Origin: Bifidobacterium breve
GTDB lineage: Bacteria; Actinomycetota; Actinomycetes; S36-B12
Direction of reading: 5' to 3'
Length of the DNA: 46,180 nt
NCBI GenBank assembly: GCA_945900705.1
Contig: CAMDKJ010000002.1
Location: forward strand, 1 to 46,180
Under the pieces are notes generated by a model. It had not been told where the DNA came from. It worked only from the letters and a program-made list of their open reading frames with translations, and made no database searches. Position numbers and translations under genes: made by a program. Positions within the stretch are counted from its first letter, which is position 1; each line of letters starts with the position of its first letter. Shown in pieces: positions 23,599 to 32,107 of this stretch.

Positions 23599-25826
23599 CC
23601 ATAGGTCGCTTTCGGTTCATGGATCGGCAGCGAGTGAACCTCGACGGATTCGCGGAGCCCGATCCCGCACTCGGCATGATCGCATTCAACTCACCGAATG
23701 ACCCGGAGCCCTCCTTAATTGTGGAAAATGGTCGGGTCATCGAAATGGACTCAAAACTAGAATTCGAGTTCGACATCATCGATCACTTCATCGCCCGGCA
23801 TGGTCTGGATCTTGAGGTTGCTGCGGAAGCCATGACTATGGACCCGTTGCACTTCGCACACATGTTGGTCGATCCTCGTGCCCCACGCTCGGAGATAATT
23901 CGCCTAGCAGCAGGCATGACGCCCGCCAAGTTGGCGCAGTGTCTGACCCTCCTGCGGCCCGCCGAACTCGTGATGGCGATGACTAAGTGCCGGGCCCGGC
24001 GCACCCCCAGCAACCAGGCCCACGTGACCAATCGCTCGGATGATCCGCTGCTCCTCGCAGCGGACGCTGCGACCGCTGCAGCGTTTGGATTCCGCGAAAT
24101 CGAAACCACCGTGCCCGTTCTCGAAGACGCACCATCGAATGCAATAGCCGTCAGCATTGGTGCCGCGGTTGGCTCCCCCGGCGTACTCGTGCAGTGCTCC
24201 GTGGAGGAATCTGTTGAGCTTGAGATGGGAATGCGCGGCCTGGTCTCATACGCTGAGACCGTCTCCCTGTACGGCACCGAACAGATCTTCATCGACGGCG
24301 ACGACACCCCATGGTCGAAGGCCTTCTTGACCTCTGCCTACGCGAGCCGGGGCATCAAGATGCGGGTGACTTCAGGGGGTGGCGCGGAGGCTTTGATGGG
24401 AGCTGCGGAGGGCTGCTCCATGTTCTACCTCGAATCACGATGCGTGGCCCTTGCTCGCGCTGTTGGCGCCCAAGGAGTGCAAAATGGCGGGATCGATTCT
24501 GCTTCTGTTGCCGGATCTGTTCCCGGTGGCGTCAAAAGCCTGATGGCGGAAAACCTAATGGTGATGGTGCGAAACCTCGAAGCTTGCACGGGCAATGACG
24601 CCCTGATGAGCGAGTCCGACGTGCGGCGCACGTCGCGGACCCACCCGATCTTCATCGCCGGCTCGGACTTCATCTGCAGTGGTTTTGGATCTATCCAGCG
24701 GTACGACAATATGTTTGGCCCTAGTCAGTGGAACTCCGAGGACATTGACGACTACCTAGCTATGCAGCGGGACTGGGGTGTCGATGGCGGACTGCGTACC
24801 GCTCGCGAAACCGATGTCGAGGAACTTCGTCGAACGGCTGTTGAAGTGGTCAGCGACGTGTACCGATTGCTCGGACTAGCTAGTTTCAGCGCCGAATGGC
24901 AGGAGCAGGCTGTGGATGCTGCTGGTTCCAAGGATGTTCCGGCCGCCGATCTGATGACGCCGCTGCAGGCATCAAGGCTTATCCGAGATACGAATATTAC
25001 AATGCTCGACGTCGTGCGCGCACTCGACGAGTCGGGTCATGAGACCATCGCCCAGCGCCTTCTCGATCTGCTCAAAGCGCGCCTAAATGGCGATTATTTG
25101 CAGACTGCGGCGATCTTCGATGAGGACATGTCCGTTCTCTCCCTCGTTACTGATCCAAATGACTATGCAGGTCCGGGCACCGGTTACGTCCCCACCCCGT
25201 TGCGGCAGTTGCAGATCGATTCGATCCGACAGGTGCGATCTGTGGCCGACCTGCGTAGTGACCAGGCGCAGGCACGATCTACTCGACTCACCGAAGGTCT
25301 GGTAGCCGAGCGAGGCATCGGATCAAGGGACGTGGTGATCGGCGTTTCCCCGGCTACAGCACGCGATATCTGGCGAACGCTCGGTGGCCTGATGGTGACC
25401 GAAGCGCTAGACGAACTGCTCGCGGGGCTCGAGGAGGAGGGTTGCCAGGGGCGCATAGTCCGGTTCCACGACACCGTCGATCTTGGTCTGATCGGCCTGA
25501 AGGCAGCGCGCCTTGCCGGATCGGGGATCGGCATCGGCCTACAGGCCAAGGGGACGGCGCTCATCCATCGACATGACCTACCCCCACTGGGGAATCTGGA
25601 GCTCTACAGTGTGGCGCCAAGCCTCGGGCGCGCGGAATATCGCGCCCTCGGGCTCAATGCGGGACGGCACGCCAAGGGTGCGAACCCGGAGCCGGCGCGC
25701 AACCCCTACTCGGACGAAGCTATTGAGGCGCGCTACCACACTTCCGTTGTCTCGCTGATGGCTGTCGAGCGGGAGTGCAGCGACTTAACGGCCCCGCCCA
25801 TCACACTGCACTTGGAGCGGTCATGA
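23595..25826 (+). CDS. B12-dependent diol/glycerol dehydratase, fused large + medium subunits
   Basis: A 743-aa fusion. Residues 1 to about 535 match PduC without gaps from the start, so numbering equals that of the Klebsiella enzyme. His143, Glu170, Glu221, Gln296, Asp335, Ser362 and Phe374 are all present, so the radical active site is intact. Ser301 is Asp and Gln336 is Ala; these positions shape the substrate pocket. Residues about 576-743 match PduD (GSGIGIGLQAKGTALIH, LPPLGNLEL), joined by a linker in place of PduD's N-terminal targeting peptide. The reaction is a 1,2-diol to aldehyde plus water with adenosylcobalamin. GTG 23595 overlaps the previous stop; the small subunit follows with an ATGA overlap. 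Confidence 0.96.
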   Translation: MTIGRFRFMDRQRVNLDGFAEPDPALGMIAFNSPNDPEPSLIVENGRVIEMDSKLEFEFDIIDHFIARHGLDLEVAAEAMTMDPLHFAHMLVDPRAPRSEIIRLAAGMTPAKLAQCLTLLRPAELVMAMTKCRARRTPSNQAHVTNRSDDPLLLAADAATAAAFGFREIETTVPVLEDAPSNAIAVSIGAAVGSPGVLVQCSVEESVELEMGMRGLVSYAETVSLYGTEQIFIDGDDTPWSKAFLTSAYASRGIKMRVTSGGGAEALMGAAEGCSMFYLESRCVALARAVGAQGVQNGGIDSASVAGSVPGGVKSLMAENLMVMVRNLEACTGNDALMSESDVRRTSRTHPIFIAGSDFICSGFGSIQRYDNMFGPSQWNSEDIDDYLAMQRDWGVDGGLRTARETDVEELRRTAVEVVSDVYRLLGLASFSAEWQEQAVDAAGSKDVPAADLMTPLQASRLIRDTNITMLDVVRALDESGHETIAQRLLDLLKARLNGDYLQTAAIFDEDMSVLSLVTDPNDYAGPGTGYVPTPLRQLQIDSIRQVRSVADLRSDQAQARSTRLTEGLVAERGIGSRDVVIGVSPATARDIWRTLGGLMVTEALDELLAGLEEEGCQGRIVRFHDTVDLGLIGLKAARLAGSGIGIGLQAKGTALIHRHDLPPLGNLELYSVAPSLGRAEYRALGLNAGRHAKGANPEPARNPYSDEAIEARYHTSVVSLMAVERECSDLTAPPITLHLERS

Positions 25827-26179
25827 CATTAGGTATTTCAGGTCGCTCGGCCGAGAACATTACTCTCGAGGCGGTGCGCAGCGGTGACATCCGCCCCGAA
25901 GACATCCGCATCCACCCAGATACCTTGGTTCAGCAAGCAGAAGTTGCCCGAGCACATGCCAATCCACAATTAGCGGCAAATCTGTTGCGTGCCGCCGAAC
26001 TCACGCGGCTTGACGATCACCGGGTGCTCGAGATTTATGAGGCCTTACGCCCGAATCGCTCAACCTCAGCGCAACTCCTAGCGATCACCGATGAATTGGT
26101 GGCACAGGGCGCAGTTCTGACCGCGGAGCTTGTCCGCGAAGCGCTGGAAATCTACGAACAGCGCAGCCTGCTCGCGTGA
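25823..26179 (+). CDS. pduE: Diol dehydratase small subunit, N-terminally short
   Basis: A 118-aa protein matching the core of PduE: ITLEAVRSGDIRPEDIRIHP, RAAELTRLDDHRVLEIYEAL and RPNRSTSAQLL. Classical PduE is about 173 aa and begins with an amphipathic targeting helix and a flexible linker. Both are absent here, since the protein starts about 60 residues into the family. ATG 25823 overlaps the stop of the fused subunit, and the end overlaps the reactivase start (GTGA), so the start is well fixed. It would complete the heterotrimer-like catalytic unit with the fused CD chain. Confidence 0.93.
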   Translation: MTLGISGRSAENITLEAVRSGDIRPEDIRIHPDTLVQQAEVARAHANPQLAANLLRAAELTRLDDHRVLEIYEALRPNRSTSAQLLAITDELVAQGAVLTAELVREALEIYEQRSLLA

Positions 26180-27840
26180 CTCTGATCGCCGGAGTAGACA
26201 TTGGAAATTCAACAACCGAGGTGGTCATTGCCGACACCAGTTCTTTCCCGCCACAACCCTGCGCGTGGGATCGCGTGCCAACCCATGGCTTAAAGGGATC
26301 ACCCGAGGCAACGCGTCGCGCGGCTCGTGTAGTCCAGCGGCTCGCTCGGCGATCTGGCTTCATCCCCGATCTCGTGGCAATGACCGCGCAGCAACCCGTC
26401 CTGACCGGTGTGCATTCCCTGCCACGTGTTCAGCGCGCACCTGGCCGCCTAGTTATCTTGGACGACCATCCGATGACTCCAGCCGGCAGCGGCGTAGCGT
26501 GCGGTAGACCCATCGCCCAACGAGCTGAACCGCCACGGGGAATCGCGGTCATCCTGGTTGCTAGTGATCCGCTGTCCTACCGCGCTACCGCTGACACCAT
26601 AAACCGCTGGCGATCCAACGGAATTGATTTGCGCGGCGCTTTACTCGCGGGTGACGAGGCCCGCCTGGTACACGCGCGCATCGGTGCCGATCTCGTGATA
26701 GTCGACCGGGTAAATTCCGAGCAGGCCTTGCGTTGCGACCTGATAGCGCTCGAAGTCAATGATTACGTCATTGGGCCGATCGCTGATCCCCTCTACCTAG
26801 TCGCGCACCTTGATTTGCTGCCGGATGAGATCTCCGACGCCACCATTGTTGCTGGCGCCGTGCGCGGGAGTCGATGTGCTGTAATAGGTCGCTTGCCGAT
26901 CGCGGTCAGCCGCGAACTACATCCGGCCGGATTCCTAACCTTCACCGACGGATTTGTTGCCGGTTTGGACGAGGCCCATGACCAGCTTGCGGCCAGACCG
27001 GTTGGCAGCGCCGCGCACCTTGTCTTCGCGAACGGTGCTCACCAAGATGTCTCAGATGCTTGGGTTGTTGATATTCAGTCCCTCGGGTCACCCGCAGCGC
27101 TGCGGCGGGCTTCTACTACTCCCGAACTCGCGGTCTCCACCCTCGCCACTGTCGGTGATGCAACAGTGGCCGAATTGGCTTTTCAGGAGGTTAATTCGTT
27201 GCCCATATTGATAGTTGGCGATGAGGCTCGGGCTGCAGCATTAGGAGCACGTACCACCCCTGGTTGCGCAGAGAACACGGTCGTACTTGACCTCGGCGGC
27301 GGAACGATAGACATCATCACTGACGGCTCGGTCACCGGTGCCGGGTCGGGGGATCTGCTCAGCGCGTGCATCGGGTCACTTGCCGGCATTTCGTTGGGCG
27401 CTGCGGAATGGGTTAAACAAGGGCCTGCTTTTCGTATAGATACCCCCTCTATCGCCTCCCGCGAAACCCAGACCCAGGATTTTTTGCCAACCGAGGTTCC
27501 CGGGTCACTCGTGGGCTGGCTGGCAGTTAATGGGCCCACCGGCGCCTTGCCTTTTTCTCGCAACCTAACCCTTGGCGATTGGCGCCAGCTCCGCCTAGCC
27601 GCGAAGCGTGCGGTCATCGAGGACAATGTGCGGCGTATCAGCGGTGGACTTCAGATCGATAGTCCCACCGCGGTGGCGGTGGGTGGTCCGGTTGGCGATC
27701 GGGAGATTCTCGAGTGTCTGTCTTCAGCCCTCCCGGCCTTGGCCATCGGCCGTGGTGATGTCGCTGGAACTCTGGGACATAGATTCGCCGTCGCCTACGG
27801 GTTGGTACTGCTCGCAGCCCAGGAAATGCAAAGAACGTGA
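26176..27840 (+). CDS. Diol dehydratase reactivase, large subunit
   Basis: A 554-aa chaperone-like ATPase of the DdrA/PduG family, which releases damaged cobalamin from inactivated dehydratase. It begins LIAGVDIGNSTTEV (phosphate-1 motif), has VVLDLGGGTIDII at about residues 373-385 (phosphate-2) and GGPVGDREI near 500. It is some 55 residues shorter than the usual family length of about 610. The small subunit DdrB/PduH, needed for subunit exchange in Klebsiella, is not encoded nearby. GTG 26176 overlaps the pduE stop. Confidence 0.93.
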   Translation: MTLIAGVDIGNSTTEVVIADTSSFPPQPCAWDRVPTHGLKGSPEATRRAARVVQRLARRSGFIPDLVAMTAQQPVLTGVHSLPRVQRAPGRLVILDDHPMTPAGSGVACGRPIAQRAEPPRGIAVILVASDPLSYRATADTINRWRSNGIDLRGALLAGDEARLVHARIGADLVIVDRVNSEQALRCDLIALEVNDYVIGPIADPLYLVAHLDLLPDEISDATIVAGAVRGSRCAVIGRLPIAVSRELHPAGFLTFTDGFVAGLDEAHDQLAARPVGSAAHLVFANGAHQDVSDAWVVDIQSLGSPAALRRASTTPELAVSTLATVGDATVAELAFQEVNSLPILIVGDEARAAALGARTTPGCAENTVVLDLGGGTIDIITDGSVTGAGSGDLLSACIGSLAGISLGAAEWVKQGPAFRIDTPSIASRETQTQDFLPTEVPGSLVGWLAVNGPTGALPFSRNLTLGDWRQLRLAAKRAVIEDNVRRISGGLQIDSPTAVAVGGPVGDREILECLSSALPALAIGRGDVAGTLGHRFAVAYGLVLLAAQEMQRT

Positions 27841-27981
27841 GCTGCAATAATGTTGAAAAGCTTCATATACAGACTCCTGCGACATAACATGGGAGTACCC
27901 TCATAAACCACTAGGAATAAAACTCACGGCAATTAAGTTGTCGTACCAACAATGTTAATCCACTACAACATGAGGTCACCA

Positions 27982-29028
27982 ATGGATGTCATCGCATATG
28001 CCACTTCGGCACCTAAGGCCCCGCTGGAGCCATTCGTGTTTAGTCAACGCGAAGTCGGCCCGCACGACATTTTGATCGACATCAAATTCGCCGGTATCTG
28101 CCACTCCGATATCCATCAAGCCCGCGAGGACTGGGGATCGGCCATTTTCCCGATGGTGCCCGGGCATGAAATCGCAGGTGTGGTGAGCGCGGTCGGCAGC
28201 GCAGTGACGAAGTTCAAGGTTGGCGATCACGCCGGGGTCGGGTGCCTCGTTGATACCTGTCGCGTTTGCGCGAATTGCCTGGCTGGGTTGGAGCAATACT
28301 GCCTAGGTCACATGGTGTTGACCTATAACGGCGTTGAGGCTGACATGCAGACACCCACCTATGGCGGCTACGCCACCCACATCGTCATCGATGAGGGCTA
28401 CGCCCTGACCATCCCGCCAGGCTTGCCCCTCGACATCGCCGCTCCCCTCCTGTGCGCGGGAATCACCTTGTATTCACCACTTCGCTATTGGCAGGCCGGC
28501 CCCGGTACCAAGGTAGGCATCATGGGGCTGGGCGGCCTCGGGCACATGGGGGTGAAGATCGCACATGCAATGGGCGCTGAAGTCACGTTGATTAGTCACT
28601 CGCCGGGCAAGGAGGAAGACGCTAGGCGCCTTGGAGCAGACAATTTCATTCTGTCGAGCGACACAAAAGCGATGAAAGCCGCCCGCAATTCCCTCGATTT
28701 GGTTATCAATACCGTTTCGGCAGATATCGAGCTCGACCACTACCTGGCCCTGATCAAGTTGCAGGGCACCATGTGTGTTGTCGGGCTCCCGGAGAAGCCG
28801 CTGTCCGTGAGTGCATTCGCCCTCACCGGCCAACGGAGATCCCTAGCCGGGTCAAATATCGGTGGCATCGCCGAAACTCAGGAGAAGCTGAACTTCTGCG
28901 CCGAGCATGGCTTCGGGAGCGATGTCGAAGTCATTGCGGTCCAACAGGTTAACGAGGCCTGGGAGCGAGTGCTAAGGAGTGATGTTCGCTACCGGTTCGT
29001 GATCGATACCGAGTCACTCAACGCTTGA
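27982..29028 (+). CDS. Zinc-dependent alcohol dehydrogenase (CAD/YahK type)
   Basis: A 348-aa medium-chain alcohol dehydrogenase. Catalytic zinc ligands are Cys40 (GICHSD), His62-Glu63 (GHE) and Cys at about 157 (LLCAGIT). The structural zinc site is Cys93, 96, 99 and 107, and the Rossmann motif is GLGGLGHMG. This NADP-preferring branch reduces aldehydes. ATG 27982 was chosen because GAGGT lies five bases before it. The preceding 141 nt is AT-richer than its surroundings and may hold a separate promoter. It probably reduces part of the aldehyde formed by the dehydratase, regenerating cofactor, but operon membership is uncertain. Confidence 0.92.
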   Translation: MDVIAYATSAPKAPLEPFVFSQREVGPHDILIDIKFAGICHSDIHQAREDWGSAIFPMVPGHEIAGVVSAVGSAVTKFKVGDHAGVGCLVDTCRVCANCLAGLEQYCLGHMVLTYNGVEADMQTPTYGGYATHIVIDEGYALTIPPGLPLDIAAPLLCAGITLYSPLRYWQAGPGTKVGIMGLGGLGHMGVKIAHAMGAEVTLISHSPGKEEDARRLGADNFILSSDTKAMKAARNSLDLVINTVSADIELDHYLALIKLQGTMCVVGLPEKPLSVSAFALTGQRRSLAGSNIGGIAETQEKLNFCAEHGFGSDVEVIAVQQVNEAWERVLRSDVRYRFVIDTESLNA

Positions 29029-29863
29029 TGGGCCGGGTGAGGCAGGTTGGCCCGCCCTCACCCTTGTTTATTTCACTTGCTTCATACAGATGCACTTCGA
29101 CCCCGCGCCGCCGCAGCAACTCGGCGGTAGCGTCATTTCCGGTAGTCATCACGACGACACCCGGTGCAATCGCCAACACATTGCATCCAAGTGTTGCGTA
29201 ATCCGCCTCGGGCAGGCTGAGAATCTCAATACCGCGTTGCTGCAGGGCCTGCATCAAGGCCACCGGCGCCAGCCGCTCATAGACAAGTACCAGATCTTGC
29301 CTTATCGCCGAAATGACCGACATCAGATGTAGGCAGAACTCCGGGCCTAGGTCATGGGGGAGATCGAACACTTCAACCCCGACCCCATCAGCCGCCAGCA
29401 TCGGCCGAAGTTGGTCAATCCCGGCCGCATTGGTGCGATACGAGCGTCCCATTGCTAGCGTATTTTCATCAAGCCAGTACATGTCACCGCCATCAGCGGT
29501 GGCAGCACCGGTGAGCTTGCCAACCACGGGCACCCCTAGGGCGTGCAGATCGGCGGTCATGAGCGGGGGCTCACCGGCGCGCACCGCTTTGGCTCCGCGG
29601 AGTTCGATAACACCCGATGGGGTGATGAATGCTGGGTCATAGGCGAAAATGGCATCGGGCATATCGTCAACCGGTGCCAGCTCCGCAACTTCGCACCCAA
29701 GTTTGCGCAGCAGGGCGACGAAATCTCGATGCTGTTGCAGGAGCAGCTCGCCGTCGATCGGCTGCTCCCAATGCGCCACCGCATAGTCACCGCGCAGCGA
29801 AGGTGCTCGAACCGCCACGCGGACGAGCGGCGCCACCATCGAACGCACCCCGTAATCGCTCAT
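29018..29863 (-). CDS. Dimethylargininase / arginine deiminase-fold hydrolase
   Basis: A 281-aa guanidino-group-modifying enzyme of the DDAH type. The catalytic His179 is in the pattern CLHLMSV, the nucleophile Cys274 in GPTCLTRPI near the C-terminus, and acidic substrate-binding residues lie in DGGD (124-127). Family members hydrolyse N-omega-methylarginines to citrulline and methylamines. Related actinobacterial enzymes may act on other guanidines. ATG 29863 overlaps the upstream stop (ATGA); the longer in-frame reading lies inside the upstream gene. Its end overlaps the alcohol dehydrogenase by 11 nt. Confidence 0.88.
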   Translation of the reverse strand: MSDYGVRSMVAPLVRVAVRAPSLRGDYAVAHWEQPIDGELLLQQHRDFVALLRKLGCEVAELAPVDDMPDAIFAYDPAFITPSGVIELRGAKAVRAGEPPLMTADLHALGVPVVGKLTGAATADGGDMYWLDENTLAMGRSYRTNAAGIDQLRPMLAADGVGVEVFDLPHDLGPEFCLHLMSVISAIRQDLVLVYERLAPVALMQALQQRGIEILSLPEADYATLGCNVLAIAPGVVVMTTGNDATAELLRRRGVEVHLYEASEINKGEGGPTCLTRPIKR

Positions 29864-30330
29864 GCCCTCATACTTTCCAAGATTCCGGTAAGCCGCAGCC
29901 GATTGAAGCGCAAGATGAAAATATAAATAACATTTCCTGCCACGACAATCGAACCAAATGCCAAGGTGAGCCACCATGGATTGAAGAAGATTAGTGGCAG
30001 CCAAACCCACATGGTTAGCCAGTGCACCCACTCGGCCCTGCGCACCTCAACGAGGTAGGCACCCAGATCCTCGATCGTCAAGCCAGGCAGTTCCTTCTTG
30101 CTTTGTCCACCGAACACCGAGCCGAATTCGGGCAAAGTTCGAGCCAATTTGGTGATTCCGATCCTGCGATACCTCGTTCGTGTCTCGAATCGATTGAATC
30201 GAAGCGGGCCAACATCTCGTTGCAGCCAGGTATTCGGCCAGCGGGGGGCCGAGGCGCCGATGCAGATAGCGAGTCCAATCACCACCACGGCGGAGGCGGC
30301 GATATGCAGCAGCAGATCTTGGGCACTCAC
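29860..30330 (-). CDS. CrtO-like acyltransferase family membrane protein
   Basis: A 156-aa membrane protein that resembles the glycosyl-4,4'-diaponeurosporenoate acyltransferase family. It has the core ETRTRYRRIGITKLARTLP (about residues 49-67), an EVRRAEWVHWL segment and the C-terminal ILRFNRLRL, which correspond to the family's E-x-x-x-Y-x-x-x-x-I-x-W/K-x-x-LP and N-x-P-x-QRYNRxRL blocks. It has three or four hydrophobic segments. No carotenoid or glycosyltransferase gene is near, so the acceptor is unknown. The ends overlap both neighbours, making a tight three-gene operon. Confidence 0.75.
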   Translation of the reverse strand: MSAQDLLLHIAASAVVVIGLAICIGASAPRWPNTWLQRDVGPLRFNRFETRTRYRRIGITKLARTLPEFGSVFGGQSKKELPGLTIEDLGAYLVEVRRAEWVHWLTMWVWLPLIFFNPWWLTLAFGSIVVAGNVIYIFILRFNRLRLTGILESMRA

Positions 30331-31976
30331 ACGCGTTTGCCTAACGCCTCGGTTAGTCGTGCCAGTGCCGGGCTTATCGATCCTTTAGGCACCTTCACAT
30401 GCACTATCGCCAACTCATCATGGGCGAATGCCTCGGCTAGTGCGTCTGAAAGTTCATCCTCGGTTGACGCGAGCCAGCCTTTGCCAACACCGAAAACATC
30501 AACCAGTTTTTCAGCAGCGAGCGGTGCAATGTCATTAAATGGACCATCGCGCATCGGCCGCTGAGTGCCGAATCCGCAGTTGTCCATCACGATGATGATC
30601 GGGTGAACACCATTTAATGCGCACCAGCCCGACTCGATGCCGCTCATTGCGAATGCTCCGTCACCAACAAGTACGACCGGTCGGTGCTCAGCGTCGGCCT
30701 TACCGGCACCCAAAGCAGCCGGTATTGCGTAACCCATCGTCGCGTAGTAGGCACTCGATATCGACCATGCTGGTACCGGCAGCTCAACCGAGGCGAATAG
30801 GCAATCACCCGGGTCGACTATTAACCCGTGACTCTCATTCATCCGCGCTGCCACCGCGGCAATGAGCCGCTCAGCATGGATAGGTACCGCACCCGCCGAA
30901 ACGAATTCAGGGACATCATGTTCGGCTGGTAGTAGCGCATCGCGGCCCGCGGAAACAGCATCTCGCAGCGCGGGTAAGAAGGCTACGAGCGGTACCTCGC
31001 GGTAGGTGCGCAAACCCACGGTGACGTCGGTGTCGGTGCATGCGATGAGATGAGTCGGCGAGATATGCGCGGTGAAGCCACCAAAGTTAAGGTCGGTAGG
31101 TAGCACACCCAAACTCAAGAGCACATCGGCGCCTTCAACAACTTCAACGACGTTGACCGGGCTTACCGCACCTTGATAGACACCAAGTGCTAGCGGATGC
31201 CGTTCGGGGAATACCCCTTTTGACATTGAGCTGGTTGCCACCATTAAGCCAAGATGCTCGGCCAGGCCAAGTAGCGGGGCGGCCAATGACCTGCGGGAAA
31301 CCATTACCCCGGCTTGGATAACAGCGGAGTTCGCTGAACGCAGCATCGAAACAACATCGGCGACGGCCGCGGCCAACTTGGCCTCATTGACCGGTTGCGG
31401 TTGCAATTGAATTGGGTCTGGGGATGAGCTGATTAGGTAATCAACCTGATCGCGCGGAATCTCTAAGTAACCTGGCCTTTGGGTTGCCAGCATGGTGGCA
31501 ATGACCCGATCGATTTCTGCCGCAGCGGTGATCGGATTATCCAAGACGGCTTGCGCAACCGTTAGATCTTGGAAAACTTTAAGTTGGGTGTCGTAGTCCT
31601 TGACCCGGTGGTGGAGCATCGCCCCATTTGCCCGCTCCGCAATACCCGGTGCACCCGAGACAACGAGCAGCGGTACCTGCTCGGCCCAGGCGTTAGCCAC
31701 CGCATTGGTCAACTTGAGCCCACCGACGCCGTAGGTGCAGCCAACAACACCCAGGCCCCGCAGCCGCGCATAAGCATCGGCGGCAAACCCTGAGCCCTGC
31801 TCATCGGCGGTGACGAGCATCGGCAGTCCCGCATCAGCCAAGGCCCCGAACAGGCGCAGGGCGTAATCACCAACTATGCCGAACCCAACGGTTACCCCGT
31901 GTTCAGCAAGGCGTCGGACCAGATGAGCGGGGATCGTGGTTTCACCCTTGATCAGCGGCTTAGTGCTATCGGGCAT
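30327..31976 (-). CDS. ThDP-dependent 2-keto-acid decarboxylase (pyruvate/indolepyruvate type)
   Basis: A 549-aa thiamine diphosphate enzyme. The activating Glu59 is in TADEQG, a His-His pair (HH, 122-123) marks the decarboxylase branch, and the ThDP/Mg motif is VGDGAFAMS with a downstream Asn in MDNCGFG. These fit the indolepyruvate/phenylpyruvate/branched-chain keto acid decarboxylase group, which makes an aldehyde and CO2, rather than acetolactate synthase. ATG 31976 has a GAAGG site. It leads an operon with the CrtO-like and DDAH-like genes. The preferred keto acid is not decidable. Confidence 0.9.
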   Translation of the reverse strand: MPDSTKPLIKGETTIPAHLVRRLAEHGVTVGFGIVGDYALRLFGALADAGLPMLVTADEQGSGFAADAYARLRGLGVVGCTYGVGGLKLTNAVANAWAEQVPLLVVSGAPGIAERANGAMLHHRVKDYDTQLKVFQDLTVAQAVLDNPITAAAEIDRVIATMLATQRPGYLEIPRDQVDYLISSSPDPIQLQPQPVNEAKLAAAVADVVSMLRSANSAVIQAGVMVSRRSLAAPLLGLAEHLGLMVATSSMSKGVFPERHPLALGVYQGAVSPVNVVEVVEGADVLLSLGVLPTDLNFGGFTAHISPTHLIACTDTDVTVGLRTYREVPLVAFLPALRDAVSAGRDALLPAEHDVPEFVSAGAVPIHAERLIAAVAARMNESHGLIVDPGDCLFASVELPVPAWSISSAYYATMGYAIPAALGAGKADAEHRPVVLVGDGAFAMSGIESGWCALNGVHPIIIVMDNCGFGTQRPMRDGPFNDIAPLAAEKLVDVFGVGKGWLASTEDELSDALAEAFAHDELAIVHVKVPKGSISPALARLTEALGKRV

Positions 31977-32016
31977 GCGGACCTTCTCTTAGCGCGGGCG
32001 GGTTCGTCCAATTCGG

Positions 32017-32101
32017 CGGCGAGGGAGGGATTTGAACCCCCGGAAGGTTGCCCTTCGGGCGCTTTCAAGGCGCCTGCATTCGGCCGCTCTGCCACCTCGC
32101 C
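32017..32101 (-). tRNA. tRNA-Ser (anticodon TGA)
   Basis: On the reverse strand GGCGAGG pairs with CCTCGCC, the anticodon stem GGCGC/GCGCC closes the loop CTTGAAA (anticodon TGA), and a long variable arm is present. The T-loop is GTTCAAATC. CCA is not encoded. Confidence 0.96.
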
Positions 32102-32107
32102 AGGTGC

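Noticed and set aside
30022..30564. Plus-strand open frame across the CrtO-like gene and the end of the decarboxylase gene
   Set aside because: Antisense to two genes with recognisable families and overlapping starts; no ribosome site.
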